Below, piece after piece: positions 33,595-47,338 of a stretch of 64,000 bases of DNA. Under the pieces are notes generated by a model. That model was not told where the DNA came from. It did not search any database and was given only the letters and a program-made list of their open reading frames with translations. This stretch comes from AE-B3B sp964543295. Its GTDB lineage: Bacteria; Aerophobota; Aerophobia; Aerophobales; AE-B3A. The position numbers were made by a program, and so were the translations under genes. Numbering within the stretch: position 1 is the first letter of the stretch; every line of letters begins with the position of its first letter. The stretch spans positions 1 through 64,000 of the forward strand of contig CAZIXA010000004.1 in assembly GCA_964543295.1 (NCBI GenBank), in the 5' to 3' direction.

Positions 33595-34665
33595 ATGATC
33601 GAGTTTGAAAGGATATTCATCCAGGAGGAAGTGAGAGACCATGAAGATATCAAGCTAATTTTAGATTCATTTCCTGAAGCTACGGTAAATTATTACCATA
33701 AGGATAGAGAGCTTCCTCGGGGAGGTGAATGGACTAAAGGCATAACTAGAGGCAAAAGGACCTTGGTTTTAGCCCATAGAAGAGCAGAGTTTATAGGTCG
33801 GTTTATCAACAAAGATAAAGGAGTCTACTGTCCACAGTTTTACAAGCTAGCAGTGGGCTATCAGTGTCCCTTTGACTGCAAATACTGTTTTCTGTTAGCA
33901 ACGTTTCGTACAGCACGGAATTTTGTTGGTCTTTATCTCAATGAGGAAAAGATGCATCACGAGATATATAAACTAGACCAAAAAATTAACAAACCAGTTC
34001 TTTTGAATGCCGGGGAGCTATCTGATCCTCTCGCTTTGAATTCAGTCTACGGAGTGATTTCTCGACTGGTAGAGTATATAGCGGATTTGAGCAACGTGCA
34101 GCTTCTGCTCTTAACAAAATCCGGGAAAAAAGAGATCGAGAATTTACTCAATGCAGACCATAGGCAAAAAATCATTTTGGCCTGGAGCCTGAATGCCCAA
34201 GTTCTGATAGATGAGCTGGAGACAGGAACCAGCTCACTGCGGGATCGAGTAGAGGCACTAGCTTCAGCCGGAAAGGCGGGTTATACAAGTAGAGTAAGAA
34301 TTGATCCTCTGCTGATACACCCCGATTGGAAAAAGAACTATGCCGAGATGGTGGAGTATGTGTTTGGAAAGAGAGGACTAAGACCAGAGAGAATAACACT
34401 AGGCTCATTTAGAGCTATGGATACCTTATGGCAGATAATAAAAAGAAGGTCTCCCGAAACGATGCTAGCCAGACAATCCTTAATCAAGGAAGGAAAACGC
34501 TATAAGTATTCTTTTGGGGAAAGATACAGCCTCTATAGCTTCCTAATCGGTGAGATTAGAAAATACTATCCCAAGGCAAACATCGCACTTTGCAAAGAAT
34601 CGACCGATATGAACAGAATTCTCAAGCAAGAGGTAAGTGTCGGCAGGTGTAACTGTATTGCTTAG
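33595..34665 (+). CDS. Radical SAM protein, spore-photoproduct-lyase-like
   Basis: A 356-residue protein. YQCPFDCKYCFL carries the C91-x3-C95-x2-C98 iron-sulphur motif of radical SAM enzymes. The GGEWTKGITRGKRTLVLAHR leader and the long C-terminus are like SplB-type proteins, which repair a thymine photoproduct in DNA. It ends GRCNC, giving an extra cysteine pair. A DNA-repair or DNA-modification role on the element is inferred from family and from the primase and OB-fold genes that follow. Confidence 0.7.
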   Translation: MIEFERIFIQEEVRDHEDIKLILDSFPEATVNYYHKDRELPRGGEWTKGITRGKRTLVLAHRRAEFIGRFINKDKGVYCPQFYKLAVGYQCPFDCKYCFLLATFRTARNFVGLYLNEEKMHHEIYKLDQKINKPVLLNAGELSDPLALNSVYGVISRLVEYIADLSNVQLLLLTKSGKKEIENLLNADHRQKIILAWSLNAQVLIDELETGTSSLRDRVEALASAGKAGYTSRVRIDPLLIHPDWKKNYAEMVEYVFGKRGLRPERITLGSFRAMDTLWQIIKRRSPETMLARQSLIKEGKRYKYSFGERYSLYSFLIGEIRKYYPKANIALCKESTDMNRILKQEVSVGRCNCIA

Positions 34666-34693
34666 ATTCTGCTTTGAAGAGCAAACCAAAATA

Positions 34694-35941
34694 ATGGAGA
34701 GGACAGGTTTTGAGAAAAAGATGGATAAAGTGAGTTTTAAGGTAGAAGAGGAAAGCATTTCTATACAAATGAAAAATGGAAAGTTGAACCAGAAGAAACG
34801 ATCGGGAATTGAAGAGTATAACCTGGTAGATTTTGCTGCCCGCTACCAAAAAGGTTTTAGGAATAATATGGTCTCCATAAGGAAAGTGCTAGAGTTGGTA
34901 CAGAGATACAAACGATTTGAGTGTTACACCACGCTGTTTTGCTATAGCAAAGAAATTTTAGAGTATATGAAGAAAAATGTAAGAAATGGCAGAGCCACAA
35001 TTGCTGGCTACCAAGGTAAGGTGTGGGCATCGTTCTTCGTGATGGACATTGACTCAGAAAACTTAAAAGAGGCTCTGGAAGTTTCAAGAGGACTCACAGA
35101 TTATTTCTCGAGCTATTGGGATCTTTCCCAAGAAAGCCTGCTGGTACATTTTAGCGGCTCTGCCGGCTTCCATATTCTTTTGGATACCAGAGTATTTGGA
35201 AAAATAGAGGCTTCAAAAAACCTGCATTTGGTATTTTCTGAGATAAGGAAGGAAATAGCTAGACAAGCCAAAGTCAAGAAACGAGATGCTGTTGACTGCT
35301 CTATCAAAGATAAAGTCCGCTTATTCAGGGTCGTTAATACCATCAATGCTAAGTCCGGCCTTTACAAAGTGCAATTAACCCTAGAGGAATTATTTAAATC
35401 GGGTGTTGAAGATATAAGGAATAAAGCAAGGAAAGCTCAACCAATATATTTCACTGATAGTACAGGATTAGTATCAACAGAAAATGAAGTAAAAGAGAAT
35501 GAAGAGGCCAAGGGAATATTTCAGTGTGCTTTAGAGCAAATAAAGAACAGGAAGTCAACGCCCGTGTCAATTGATTATTCTCTTAAGGATACAGAAAATC
35601 CGTCAATCATCTTTTGCAAAGCCAGAGAGAGAATTTGGAAGAGCCACATTAAGAAAGGTTTCCGAAATAATGCAGCAGTCAGACTTATAGCCCAATTTCG
35701 TTTATCTGGCTTCAGCAAGGAAAAGGCTCTAAAGCTAATAGTTTGGTGGAATAAAAAGAACGGAATTAATTTGCCACTCGAGGAATTATTAAAATCGGTG
35801 GAATCGGTCTATACCTCAAACATTCCTTATGACTACGGCTGCAATGATGAGATTCTAAAAAAGTTTTGTCTTTTTAGAAATAGAAGCAAGTGTAAAGATT
35901 ACCGCAGTTTCATAGATAATTTCTTGAAGCAAAATGTCTAG
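34694..35941 (+). CDS. Archaeo-eukaryotic-type primase (small-subunit fold)
   Basis: A protein of about 415 residues. FFVMDIDSE gives the D118-x-D120 metal motif, VHFSGSAGFHILLDT is the S-x-x-G-x-H-type motif, and KVRLFRVVNTINAKSG follows; together these are typical of AEP primases. The C-terminal part (from about residue 290) is a helical primase-associated region. The start is uncertain: GTG 34637 would overlap the SAM gene and ATG 34694 is a more moderate choice. It is followed by two OB-fold genes, so a replication module of the element is likely. Confidence 0.7.
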   Translation: MERTGFEKKMDKVSFKVEEESISIQMKNGKLNQKKRSGIEEYNLVDFAARYQKGFRNNMVSIRKVLELVQRYKRFECYTTLFCYSKEILEYMKKNVRNGRATIAGYQGKVWASFFVMDIDSENLKEALEVSRGLTDYFSSYWDLSQESLLVHFSGSAGFHILLDTRVFGKIEASKNLHLVFSEIRKEIARQAKVKKRDAVDCSIKDKVRLFRVVNTINAKSGLYKVQLTLEELFKSGVEDIRNKARKAQPIYFTDSTGLVSTENEVKENEEAKGIFQCALEQIKNRKSTPVSIDYSLKDTENPSIIFCKARERIWKSHIKKGFRNNAAVRLIAQFRLSGFSKEKALKLIVWWNKKNGINLPLEELLKSVESVYTSNIPYDYGCNDEILKKFCLFRNRSKCKDYRSFIDNFLKQNV

Positions 35942-35955
35942 AATGGAAATAGTCA

Positions 35956-36114
35956 ATGAGCTTTAGCGACAGACTATCTATCAATAAAGTCATAACCAAA
36001 GAGCCAGAAGATATTAAAGAATGGCTACAGCGTTTTATTGAAATTATCCTCAAAGAAAACTCTAAATCCCAAGGTCAGCCAAAGCGATGCCAGAAAGAAA
36101 GGCAAGATAAATAA
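35956..36114 (+). CDS. 52-residue hypothetical protein
   Basis: Starts at ATG 35956, ends TAA 36112-36114 overlapping the next ATG. It reads MSFSDRLSINKVITKEPEDI then a helix and a basic polar tail. Supported by position and coupled stop. Unknown. Confidence 0.4.
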   Translation: MSFSDRLSINKVITKEPEDIKEWLQRFIEIILKENSKSQGQPKRCQKERQDK

Positions 36115-36506
36115 TGGGACAGCTCAATAAGTACTTAGCTCATGGGCAGATAATTGAAGGACCTTTTTCCTTTAGTTCTCAGAAAGGTAAAGGTGTGAAA
36201 TTCGGTTTCTTAGTAAGCCAGCCATATTTTCCTCAAGGTAAGAAAGATGAACCTTTAGTTAAGTATGAGAATATTAGACTGTTAGTCTTTGGATTTGGCA
36301 AAGTGGCTGAGGTTATCAAGAAGGAGTACAGCAAAGGAGATTATCTTACCCTGGAAGGTCATCTTACCTATCTAGATGTTAAAGATATGCAAGGAAAAAT
36401 CATCCAAAAACTCTGCGTCATTCTCGAATCTGTCTATCCTGCTCCGAGATATAAAAGCTATAGGGAAAGAAACAAGGTCCTAGGAAAAAAGATGAGGCAG
36501 CAATGA
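36114..36506 (+). CDS. OB-fold, SSB-like protein
   Basis: A 130-residue protein. GVKFGFLVSQPYFPQG, YENIRLLVFGFGKVAE and KGDYLTLEGHLTYL have the five-strand pattern of OB-fold SSB/PriB proteins (the KGDYLxxEG strand is typical). The acidic C-terminal tail of SSB is missing and the end is basic instead. The next gene has the same fold and overlaps it by four bases. Confidence 0.6.
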   Translation: MGQLNKYLAHGQIIEGPFSFSSQKGKGVKFGFLVSQPYFPQGKKDEPLVKYENIRLLVFGFGKVAEVIKKEYSKGDYLTLEGHLTYLDVKDMQGKIIQKLCVILESVYPAPRYKSYRERNKVLGKKMRQQ

Positions 36507-36808
36507 ATACACTCTTTTTAATTAGCAATTTAACGCAGGATGGCGAGGACTTTAATACCAGAAGCAAAAAGAGAGGAATCAAACTTAGCCTGAAATTAGG
36601 CAAGGGGGTAATAAAGGCAATAGTTTTTGGAGAACACAAAGGCAGAGCACTTAAACTGTTGTATCAAAAAGGAGATTACATCATCATTGAAGGCAACTTA
36701 ACTAAATTGGAAAACAAAATCGTAGTATTAATCAAGGACTTTTTCTTTTTTCCGCTATCTCAAAGAAATCCGAAGTTAACAACCGAAGGTTACAGAAAAA
36801 AAGAATAA
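36503..36808 (+). CDS. Second OB-fold, SSB-like protein
   Basis: A 101-residue protein. SLKLGKGVIKAIVFGEHKGR and KGDYIIIEGNLTKLENKIVV repeat the OB-fold strands seen in its neighbour. Two short tandem OB-fold genes next to a primase suggest a ssDNA-binding pair. It may be a diverged duplicate of the one before. Confidence 0.6.
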   Translation: MNTLFLISNLTQDGEDFNTRSKKRGIKLSLKLGKGVIKAIVFGEHKGRALKLLYQKGDYIIIEGNLTKLENKIVVLIKDFFFFPLSQRNPKLTTEGYRKKE

Positions 36809-36820
36809 AGGAGGTTTTAA

Positions 36821-37105
36821 ATGTATAAGAGCACGTATACTGGATATGATAAAGTGAGGTGCCTGGAAAGAATAGTCATGGATAATCAGATTGGCAAAGG
36901 GTTGGGAATAACCAATGGACGAAATGGGAATGGGATACAAAGACTAGCTTTGGAGTCCATTGTAAACATTGGAGGAAAAGAGGCTGTTGAAGGACTCAAA
37001 AGATTAATAGCTCATACCGAGCTGAATCGTGAACTCAAAACCTACGCATCCCAGTTACTGGAAATGCTGGTATCTCATAATAAAAACAAAAAGGTAGAAG
37101 AGTAG
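36821..37105 (+). CDS. Small helical repeat-like protein
   Basis: A 94-residue protein (ggagg site). LALESIVNIGGKEAVEGLKR and a following helix resemble a pair of HEAT-like helical repeats (I-x-I-G-G-x-E-A-V). Too short to be sure. Function unknown. Confidence 0.45.
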   Translation: MYKSTYTGYDKVRCLERIVMDNQIGKGLGITNGRNGNGIQRLALESIVNIGGKEAVEGLKRLIAHTELNRELKTYASQLLEMLVSHNKNKKVEE

Positions 37106-37383
37106 AGCTGTCCGGGGAGTCGGAAAAAGAGTCGGAAGAAGAGACTATTCAATAAGGGTTAGACTTTGAAGGTAAGCATCTATCCATGGATGAGAGTTAG
37201 TACCCTATGCATTCTCAGAAGCTAAGAAGAGACCATGGAAAAGCCTTTGATGAGGGGGATAAACTCCAAGATATGGCCTGACAGCCAGATTAAGGAACAG
37301 AGCAATTCCTTGGTTTTGTTGGTTCTATTGGGGGATTACGTTTGAGAAGATGAGCTTATCTTTAAGCGAAACTATAAAAGAAA

Positions 37384-37629
37384 ATGAAGATTCCAGATGA
37401 GGGAGTAGAAGAATATAGGAGGCTGGTGAAGAAAAAGTATTCGCTTGAGATTACACAGGCTCAGGCAAAACAAGGATTTCGAGACCTTCTTTCCCTCTTT
37501 CAGGTAATCTACCGGCCGATGAACGATTTTGACAGAAGTGATTCTTCTTCATATAATCAGGATGGTGAAACCAATGAAAAAAGGCAAGTATTTTGTCTAC
37601 TGCCGAAAATCCTCAGAAGAGGAAGATAG
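37384..37629 (+). CDS. Small protein preceding the serine recombinase
   Basis: An 81-residue protein. The MKIPDEGVEEYRRLVKKKY start and QAQAKQGFRDLLSLFQVIYR section look like the small ORF often found right before large serine recombinases on tRNA-integrated elements of candidate phyla. It overlaps the recombinase start (37574) by 56 bases. Function unknown. Confidence 0.55.
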   Translation: MKIPDEGVEEYRRLVKKKYSLEITQAQAKQGFRDLLSLFQVIYRPMNDFDRSDSSSYNQDGETNEKRQVFCLLPKILRRGR

Positions 37630-39190
37630 ACAAGTTTTGAGTATCGAATCCCAAATAAGAGAGCTTACCGCCCTAGCTAAGAAACTAAACCTTCCTATCT
37701 GTGACATTCTTACCGAATCAAAATCAGCTAAAGCCCCAGGCAGGAAAGTCTTCAACGAGATGATTAAAAGACTTTACCAGAAAGAGGCTTGCGGAGTCAT
37801 CTGCTGGAAACTGGATCGACTGTCCCGAAACCCCATCGATGGAGGACAGATCTCCTGGATGCTTCAGCAGGGAATACTCCAACACATCCAAACATCTGAT
37901 AGAAGCTACTACCCTGAAGATAACGTTCTTTTGATGAACGTTGAGTTTGGTATGGCCAACCAGTTCTTGAGGGACTTGAGCAAAAACACCAAAAGAGGAA
38001 TGAAGGCAAAAGTGGAAAAAGGATGGCTGCCTGGGGTTGCGCCTTTAGGCTACCTGAATAACAAATACAAAGACAAAGGAAAAAAAGACATCGTAAAGGA
38101 TGCTGAAAGATTTGCCTTGGTTCGAAAGATGTGGGATTTGATGCTGGCCGGAAGCCATACTCCTCCTAAAATAGCCGAGATAGCAAATAAAGACTGGGGC
38201 TTTAGAACGAGAAAGTTCAAAAAGCAGGGTGGAAAACCGCTTTCAAGAAGCACGATCTACAAGATATTCACCGATCCTTTTTACTGCGGAATGATCCGCT
38301 ACAATGGTCAGCTTTATCCAGGAAAGCATGATGCCATGGTGACCGTGGAGCAATTTGACAAGGTTCAGCTCATGCTGGGCAGGAAAGGAAAACCCCGACC
38401 AAAGAGGAACGCCTTTCCGTTCCGAGGAATCATAAGGTGTGGTGAGTGCGGCTGCTACATAACTGCTGAGGAAAAGCACAAACTCACAAAGTCAGGACTT
38501 CATAAGTATATCTATTACCACTGCACCAAGAGAAAACCAGGAATTAGGTGCTCACAACGATCCCTCAGACAGGAAGAGCTAGAAAGACAGATCCAAGAGG
38601 AACTCTCAAAAATCTCTATTGACGAAGATTTCAAGAATCTGGCTTTGAAATATCTAAGAGAAGTACACGAGGAAGAGGTCAAAGATAGAGCACCGGTCGA
38701 AAAATCCCTGCGCAAAGCCTATGAGGACTCCCAGAAACAGCTGGATAACTTAACCGATTTGCGGGTGAGAGAAATGATTAGCGACGAAGAATACCTCACC
38801 CACAAGAATAAGCTTCTCATAAAAAGAGAACGGCTGAAAGAGAAAATAGAGGATACTAACCACAGAGCCGATAAGTGGCTTGAGCTCAGCGAGAGGGCCT
38901 TTACCTTTGCCTGTTACGCCAAATATTGGTTTGAAAATGGAAACCTTGAGCAGAAGAATACGATACTACAAACAATAGGTTCGAACTTTACTCTAAAAGA
39001 CAGAAAACTCTTTATAGAAACTAAAAATCCGTGGCTGATCATCAAGAAAGGACTAGAAGAAAACAGGCAGGAAAAAAGGACGTTAGAACTCTCCCAAACG
39101 CTTTCCGTTCCTCAGTCAGAACCTTCTCTCTCCCCCCTGAGTTTTGCCTGGCTCCCCGGGCAGGACTCGAACCTACAACCTAGTGGTTAA
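37574..39190 (+). CDS. Large serine recombinase (integrase)
   Basis: A protein of about 538 residues. YCRKSSEEED has the catalytic serine (S13), and CWKLDRLSRNP carries the active-site arginines. VAPLGYLNN starts the recombinase DNA-binding domain. CGECGCYITAEE...YHCTKRKPG is a zinc ribbon and a long coiled coil follows (about residues 370-450). ATG 37574 is chosen (AGGA site). Its last codons (LPGQDSNLQPSG) are antisense to tRNA-Asn, so the C-terminus depends on the integration site. It probably integrates and excises the element. Confidence 0.92.
   Translation: MKKGKYFVYCRKSSEEEDRQVLSIESQIRELTALAKKLNLPICDILTESKSAKAPGRKVFNEMIKRLYQKEACGVICWKLDRLSRNPIDGGQISWMLQQGILQHIQTSDRSYYPEDNVLLMNVEFGMANQFLRDLSKNTKRGMKAKVEKGWLPGVAPLGYLNNKYKDKGKKDIVKDAERFALVRKMWDLMLAGSHTPPKIAEIANKDWGFRTRKFKKQGGKPLSRSTIYKIFTDPFYCGMIRYNGQLYPGKHDAMVTVEQFDKVQLMLGRKGKPRPKRNAFPFRGIIRCGECGCYITAEEKHKLTKSGLHKYIYYHCTKRKPGIRCSQRSLRQEELERQIQEELSKISIDEDFKNLALKYLREVHEEEVKDRAPVEKSLRKAYEDSQKQLDNLTDLRVREMISDEEYLTHKNKLLIKRERLKEKIEDTNHRADKWLELSERAFTFACYAKYWFENGNLEQKNTILQTIGSNFTLKDRKLFIETKNPWLIIKKGLEENRQEKRTLELSQTLSVPQSEPSLSPLSFAWLPGQDSNLQPSG
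39149..39190. other. Probable attachment site (att) in the tRNA-Asn 3' end
   Basis: The recombinase frame enters the 3' end of tRNA-Asn and stops within it. Elements of this kind commonly recombine in tRNA 3' ends. No second copy of this 42-base segment occurs in the rest of the window, so the other att site is off the left edge or has decayed. The exact crossover point is not visible. Confidence 0.5.
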
Positions 39191-39223
39191 CAGCCACCCG
39201 CTCTACCATTGAGCTACCGGGGA
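39149..39223 (-). tRNA. tRNA-Asn (GTT)
   Basis: The minus strand gives TCCCCGG...CCGGGGA acceptor arms, a TTCGAGTCC T arm, a GTT anticodon and an encoded CCA. It is the last gene of the rRNA operon, which reads leftward, and overlaps the 3' end of the recombinase gene. All stems pair, so the gene looks functional. Confidence 0.93.
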
Positions 39224-39281
39224 AGCTAATTTATTATAGGCAAGTTAAGAAAAAAAGTCAAGATCAAAACCTAATAAAAAA

Positions 39282-39399
<118 letters not shown>

Positions 39400-39670
39400 A
39401 AATTTATTCAATAAGGAAAAAACAGCAATTATTGGTTTACATCGTTGTCGAAGGACATTTTCTGGAGAAGCCTTATAGGAGCCACCTTAACGAAGCTTCG
39501 AGTTGAGGAGGAAGAAAAATATACTGTCTGAGGAGCAAAGCGACGAGTTTATATTTTTCCCGAAACGAGAAGCTGAGCAGAAATAATAAAAAGCTACTAT
39601 CCAGCGACGGAAGAAATTGTCCTGAGACATTCTTGCCCTTAGATAACTGCACAGGATAGGTTACTCAAAA

Positions 39671-42716
<3,046 letters not shown>

Positions 42717-42851
42717 GTAAAGAGTAACCCATCACTATGCAGTTATCAAAGAGCAATTGGTAAATCGTATTTCGTGAATCACCAACCAAATTCTATAACG
42801 ATATAACTTCCTTGCTTGCGATTTACAATAAGAAATAGGCCAGCTACTTGC

Positions 42852-42927
42852 TGGTGGAGATGAGCAGATTCGAACTGCTGACCTCCGCCTTGCAAGAGCG
42901 GCGCTCTCCCACCTGAGCTACATCCCC
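42852..42927 (-). tRNA. tRNA-Ala (TGC)
   Basis: GGGGATGTAGCTCAGGTGG, anticodon TGC in CTTGCAAG, T arm GTTCGAATC and an encoded CCA. It lies in the 16S-23S spacer, the usual place. Confidence 0.95.
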
Positions 42928-42928
42928 A

Positions 42929-43005
42929 TGGTGGGCCCACCTGGACTTGAACCAGGGACCTTACCCTTATCAGGGGTACGCTCTAGCCACCTGAGCTATG
43001 AGCCC
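42929..43005 (-). tRNA. tRNA-Ile (GAT)
   Basis: GGGCTCATAGCTCAGGTGG, anticodon GAT in CTGATAAG, T arm GTTCAAGTC and an encoded CCA. It is adjacent to tRNA-Ala with one base between them. Confidence 0.95.
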
Positions 43006-43063
43006 GAGAAAAAAATAGAGTGGCAGAGCAGACAGCTTTGTGTAAACTTTTTTTCTATCCCTT

Positions 43064-44668
<1,605 letters not shown>

Positions 44669-44721
44669 AGTTTTTTTTCTTTGGGGCTATCTGCTCTACC
44701 AAGTTTTCAAAGATCAATCAT

Positions 44722-44749
44722 ATTATATACTATTATTTTAAACTGTCAA
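44722..44749 (-). promoter_or_regulatory. rRNA operon promoter (consensus -35/-10)
   Basis: On the minus strand TTGACA (44744-44749), 16 bases, TATAAT (44722-44727), about 55 bases before the 16S start. It is the main candidate. A second TTGACA at 44821-44826 has no well-spaced -10 box and is uncertain. Confidence 0.85.
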
Positions 44750-44832
44750 GTGCAGCGTGGTGGTAATTTGATTCGCTGCTAACTATCATGCAATTATAAT
44801 ATTAAGAAATTTTTTATTTTTGTCAAGTCCCC

Positions 44833-47181
44833 TCACTCTCGCCTGAGACTGGCTCCTAAATGCTCTTTCAATAACTTTACTATGGCTTGCTGAATGCTAT
44901 CTACCTCCTCATCTTTTAAGGTTCTATCCGAACATCGAAAAGTCAAAGAATAGGCAAGACTTTTATAACGAGGAGGAATAGGTCCTCCCCGATAAATATC
45001 AAAAAACTCAGCTTTCTCCAACCACTTTCCTCCTGCCTTGATAATCTTCTCTTTAACTCTTTCGGCTGGGATTTCTTCTTTGACCACCAGAGCTAAGTCA
45101 CGTCGAATAGAAGGAAACTTTGGAAGCGGTTTAAATCTCTTTTCCAGGCTATGAGAAGACAGAAGATAAGGGAAAACATACTCAAATAGATATAGGGGGA
45201 AAGAGAGCTGGAAGTTTTCGGCGATTTTCTGGTTAAGTCTTCCCAGTCTCCCAATGGGGGTTTCCCCCTTTTTAACTTCAGCTCTCTGTTGAGAAGAAAG
45301 GTAAGGACAATCACAGGGGGTATATTCCACTTCCTTTATGTTCAGACCATCCAGGAGAGTTTCCCCTATTCCTTTCAAAGAAAAAAAGTCAAACCCTTTT
45401 TTCAAGACTAATCCGGCCAAGAGAGGAGTTTCCTGGAAAGGGTGATCTTTCTTGAAGATAGTTGCTAATTCAAAAATACGCAATTCCTCTATCCCCTGAT
45501 TGAGATTATGACCGACAATGGCTAATAAACGAGGAAAAAGATGGCTGGTTAGAATCTCTCCTTGCGTAGATAGAGGATTTCTGATCTTTATTTCCTCCTT
45601 AAGGGAAAAACTGGCCTTTTTAAAGAGACTTTCCTCACTGAGGCCGCTTGCTATAACTTCATAGAACCCCAACCCTTTCAGGATTTCCCTTATCTTTTTT
45701 CTATAAAGTTCCTCAAGAGGCTCGCGAGATTCCTCGCCTCCTAAAGGGGGAAAGCTTATCCTTAACCGATTGTATCCATAAAACCTGGCTATTTCCTCAA
45801 TGAGATCTATTTCCCTGTTGATATCAGGTCTAAAAGAGGGGATACCTATCCTCCAGTTTTTCTCTTTTCCCTCAACGTCAAATTGTAGACTCTCGAGAAT
45901 CTGCTTCATTCTGCCCGAGGAGATTTGACTTCCCAGAATTCGACGGGTCCGAGAAGGACGAAGAAAAGTCCATCGTTTCCTTACCGGCAGCGATCCTGCC
46001 TGCCGGATGGGTCCCTCAATCTCCCCCCCCGCTACTGTTTGGAGAAGAAAAGCGGCTCTATCCAGAGCTTTCTTTACCCCTGAAGGATCCACGGTTTTTT
46101 CAAATCTATGGGAAGCCTCAGTGCTCAAATCTATTCTTCTGGAGGTTCGCTGGATACCCACCGGATCAAAGTAGGCCGCCTCCAGAAGAATATTTCTGGT
46201 AGCTTGAGTAATCTGAGAATCTTGTCCCCCCATAACTCCAGCTAAGGCAATCGGTGCTGCTGCGTCAGCGATAACCAACATATCCTCATCAAGCTCTCGT
46301 TCGATTTCATCCAAGGTAATTAGAATCTCATCATTTTTTGCCCGGCGAACTATTATCTTGTGGTCGGTAATGAGCCTATAATCAAAAGCATGAAGAGGTT
46401 GACCCATCTCCCACAAAACATAATTAGTAATGTCCACTATGTTATTAATGGGTTTAGCTCCGGAGAGGATAATCTTTTGCCAAAGCCAAAGAGGGGAAGG
46501 TCCCACTTTTACATTCTTTATCAGGCGAGCACTGTAGTAAGGACAAAGATCGCTATCCCTTATCTCTATCTGAACCTCCTCGAGCGTGCTTATCTTATCT
46601 TCTCTTATCCTATAAGAAGGTAAATGCAGTGGGTGGTGAGTGAGGGCTGCAATTTCCCTTGCTATTCCCAGTATAGAAAGGCAATCGCCGCGGTTAGGCG
46701 TTATCTCTAGATCCAGGACAGTATCTTCCAGGTCCAAAGCTTCAGATAGATTTATTCCTGGGCCAAGATATGAGGGAAGCACCATAACTCCTGATTGATC
46801 CTTACCCAATCCAAGCTCATCCTCTGAGCAGATTGTTCCCGGAGAATCCACTCCCCGCACTTTTACCTTTCTTACCTTTATTCCCCCCCGAAGCACTGCT
46901 CCCTCCAAGGCTACCGGGACCATCAAATGTGGTTTGATATTAGGTGCCCCGCAGACAAGGGAAATAAATTTACCTCCTATATCTACCCTAACCAGCTTTA
47001 TTTTATCCGCATTAGGATGAGGCCCAATGGAAAGAATTCTCCCTACTACAATCTTTTCGAGTTTACCGAAGGACTCCACTGCCCTTACCTCAAGACCGAG
47101 GTTGGTCAACTGCTCAGCTAGCTCCTCCGGAGAAAAAGTAAAATCAACTATTTTTTTGAGGTACTGATAAGAGACTCTCAT
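44833..47181 (-). CDS. pheT: Phenylalanyl-tRNA synthetase beta subunit
   Basis: A 782-residue protein, normal for PheT. The N-terminal EMAP-like tRNA-binding domain (ILSIGPHPNADKIKLVRVDI), the B3/B4 and B5 domains, and the C-terminal FDX-ACB domain (FPSIRRDLALVVKEE) are in order. It charges tRNA-Phe with PheS. ATG 47181 is chosen (AAGGAT site); an upstream ATG would add eight residues. No pheS is adjacent; upstream is the divergent purF. The gene sits between purF and the rRNA operon. Confidence 0.95.
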   Translation of the reverse strand: MRVSYQYLKKIVDFTFSPEELAEQLTNLGLEVRAVESFGKLEKIVVGRILSIGPHPNADKIKLVRVDIGGKFISLVCGAPNIKPHLMVPVALEGAVLRGGIKVRKVKVRGVDSPGTICSEDELGLGKDQSGVMVLPSYLGPGINLSEALDLEDTVLDLEITPNRGDCLSILGIAREIAALTHHPLHLPSYRIREDKISTLEEVQIEIRDSDLCPYYSARLIKNVKVGPSPLWLWQKIILSGAKPINNIVDITNYVLWEMGQPLHAFDYRLITDHKIIVRRAKNDEILITLDEIERELDEDMLVIADAAAPIALAGVMGGQDSQITQATRNILLEAAYFDPVGIQRTSRRIDLSTEASHRFEKTVDPSGVKKALDRAAFLLQTVAGGEIEGPIRQAGSLPVRKRWTFLRPSRTRRILGSQISSGRMKQILESLQFDVEGKEKNWRIGIPSFRPDINREIDLIEEIARFYGYNRLRISFPPLGGEESREPLEELYRKKIREILKGLGFYEVIASGLSEESLFKKASFSLKEEIKIRNPLSTQGEILTSHLFPRLLAIVGHNLNQGIEELRIFELATIFKKDHPFQETPLLAGLVLKKGFDFFSLKGIGETLLDGLNIKEVEYTPCDCPYLSSQQRAEVKKGETPIGRLGRLNQKIAENFQLSFPLYLFEYVFPYLLSSHSLEKRFKPLPKFPSIRRDLALVVKEEIPAERVKEKIIKAGGKWLEKAEFFDIYRGGPIPPRYKSLAYSLTFRCSDRTLKDEEVDSIQQAIVKLLKEHLGASLRRE

Positions 47182-47290
47182 CTTTATCCTTTTTGGCTTA
47201 GTCACTTTTTATACAATAGACCAGCCTCTTTGTCAAATTCTTAACCTCCATTTCCGTTAAAGCTGGCTTTCTGGAAAAGGGCCTTTTGAT

Positions 47291-47319
47291 TTGACAGGGG
47301 TGGGGGGAAGTTATAGAAT
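47291..47319 (+). promoter_or_regulatory. purF promoter
   Basis: TTGACA (47291-47296), a 17-base G-rich spacer, TAGAAT (47314-47319). The TTG start is about 20 bases downstream with AAAGGAGG between. Confidence 0.65.
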
Positions 47320-47338
47320 AACCAAAGGAGGATAAGTC

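Noticed and set aside
36821..37383. Possible CRISPR or tandem repeat near agtcggaaaaagagtcggaag
   Set aside because: Only two short units; no array.
44793..44826. Second rRNA promoter (TTGACA at 44821)
   Set aside because: The only good -10 box is 22 bases away, outside normal spacing.
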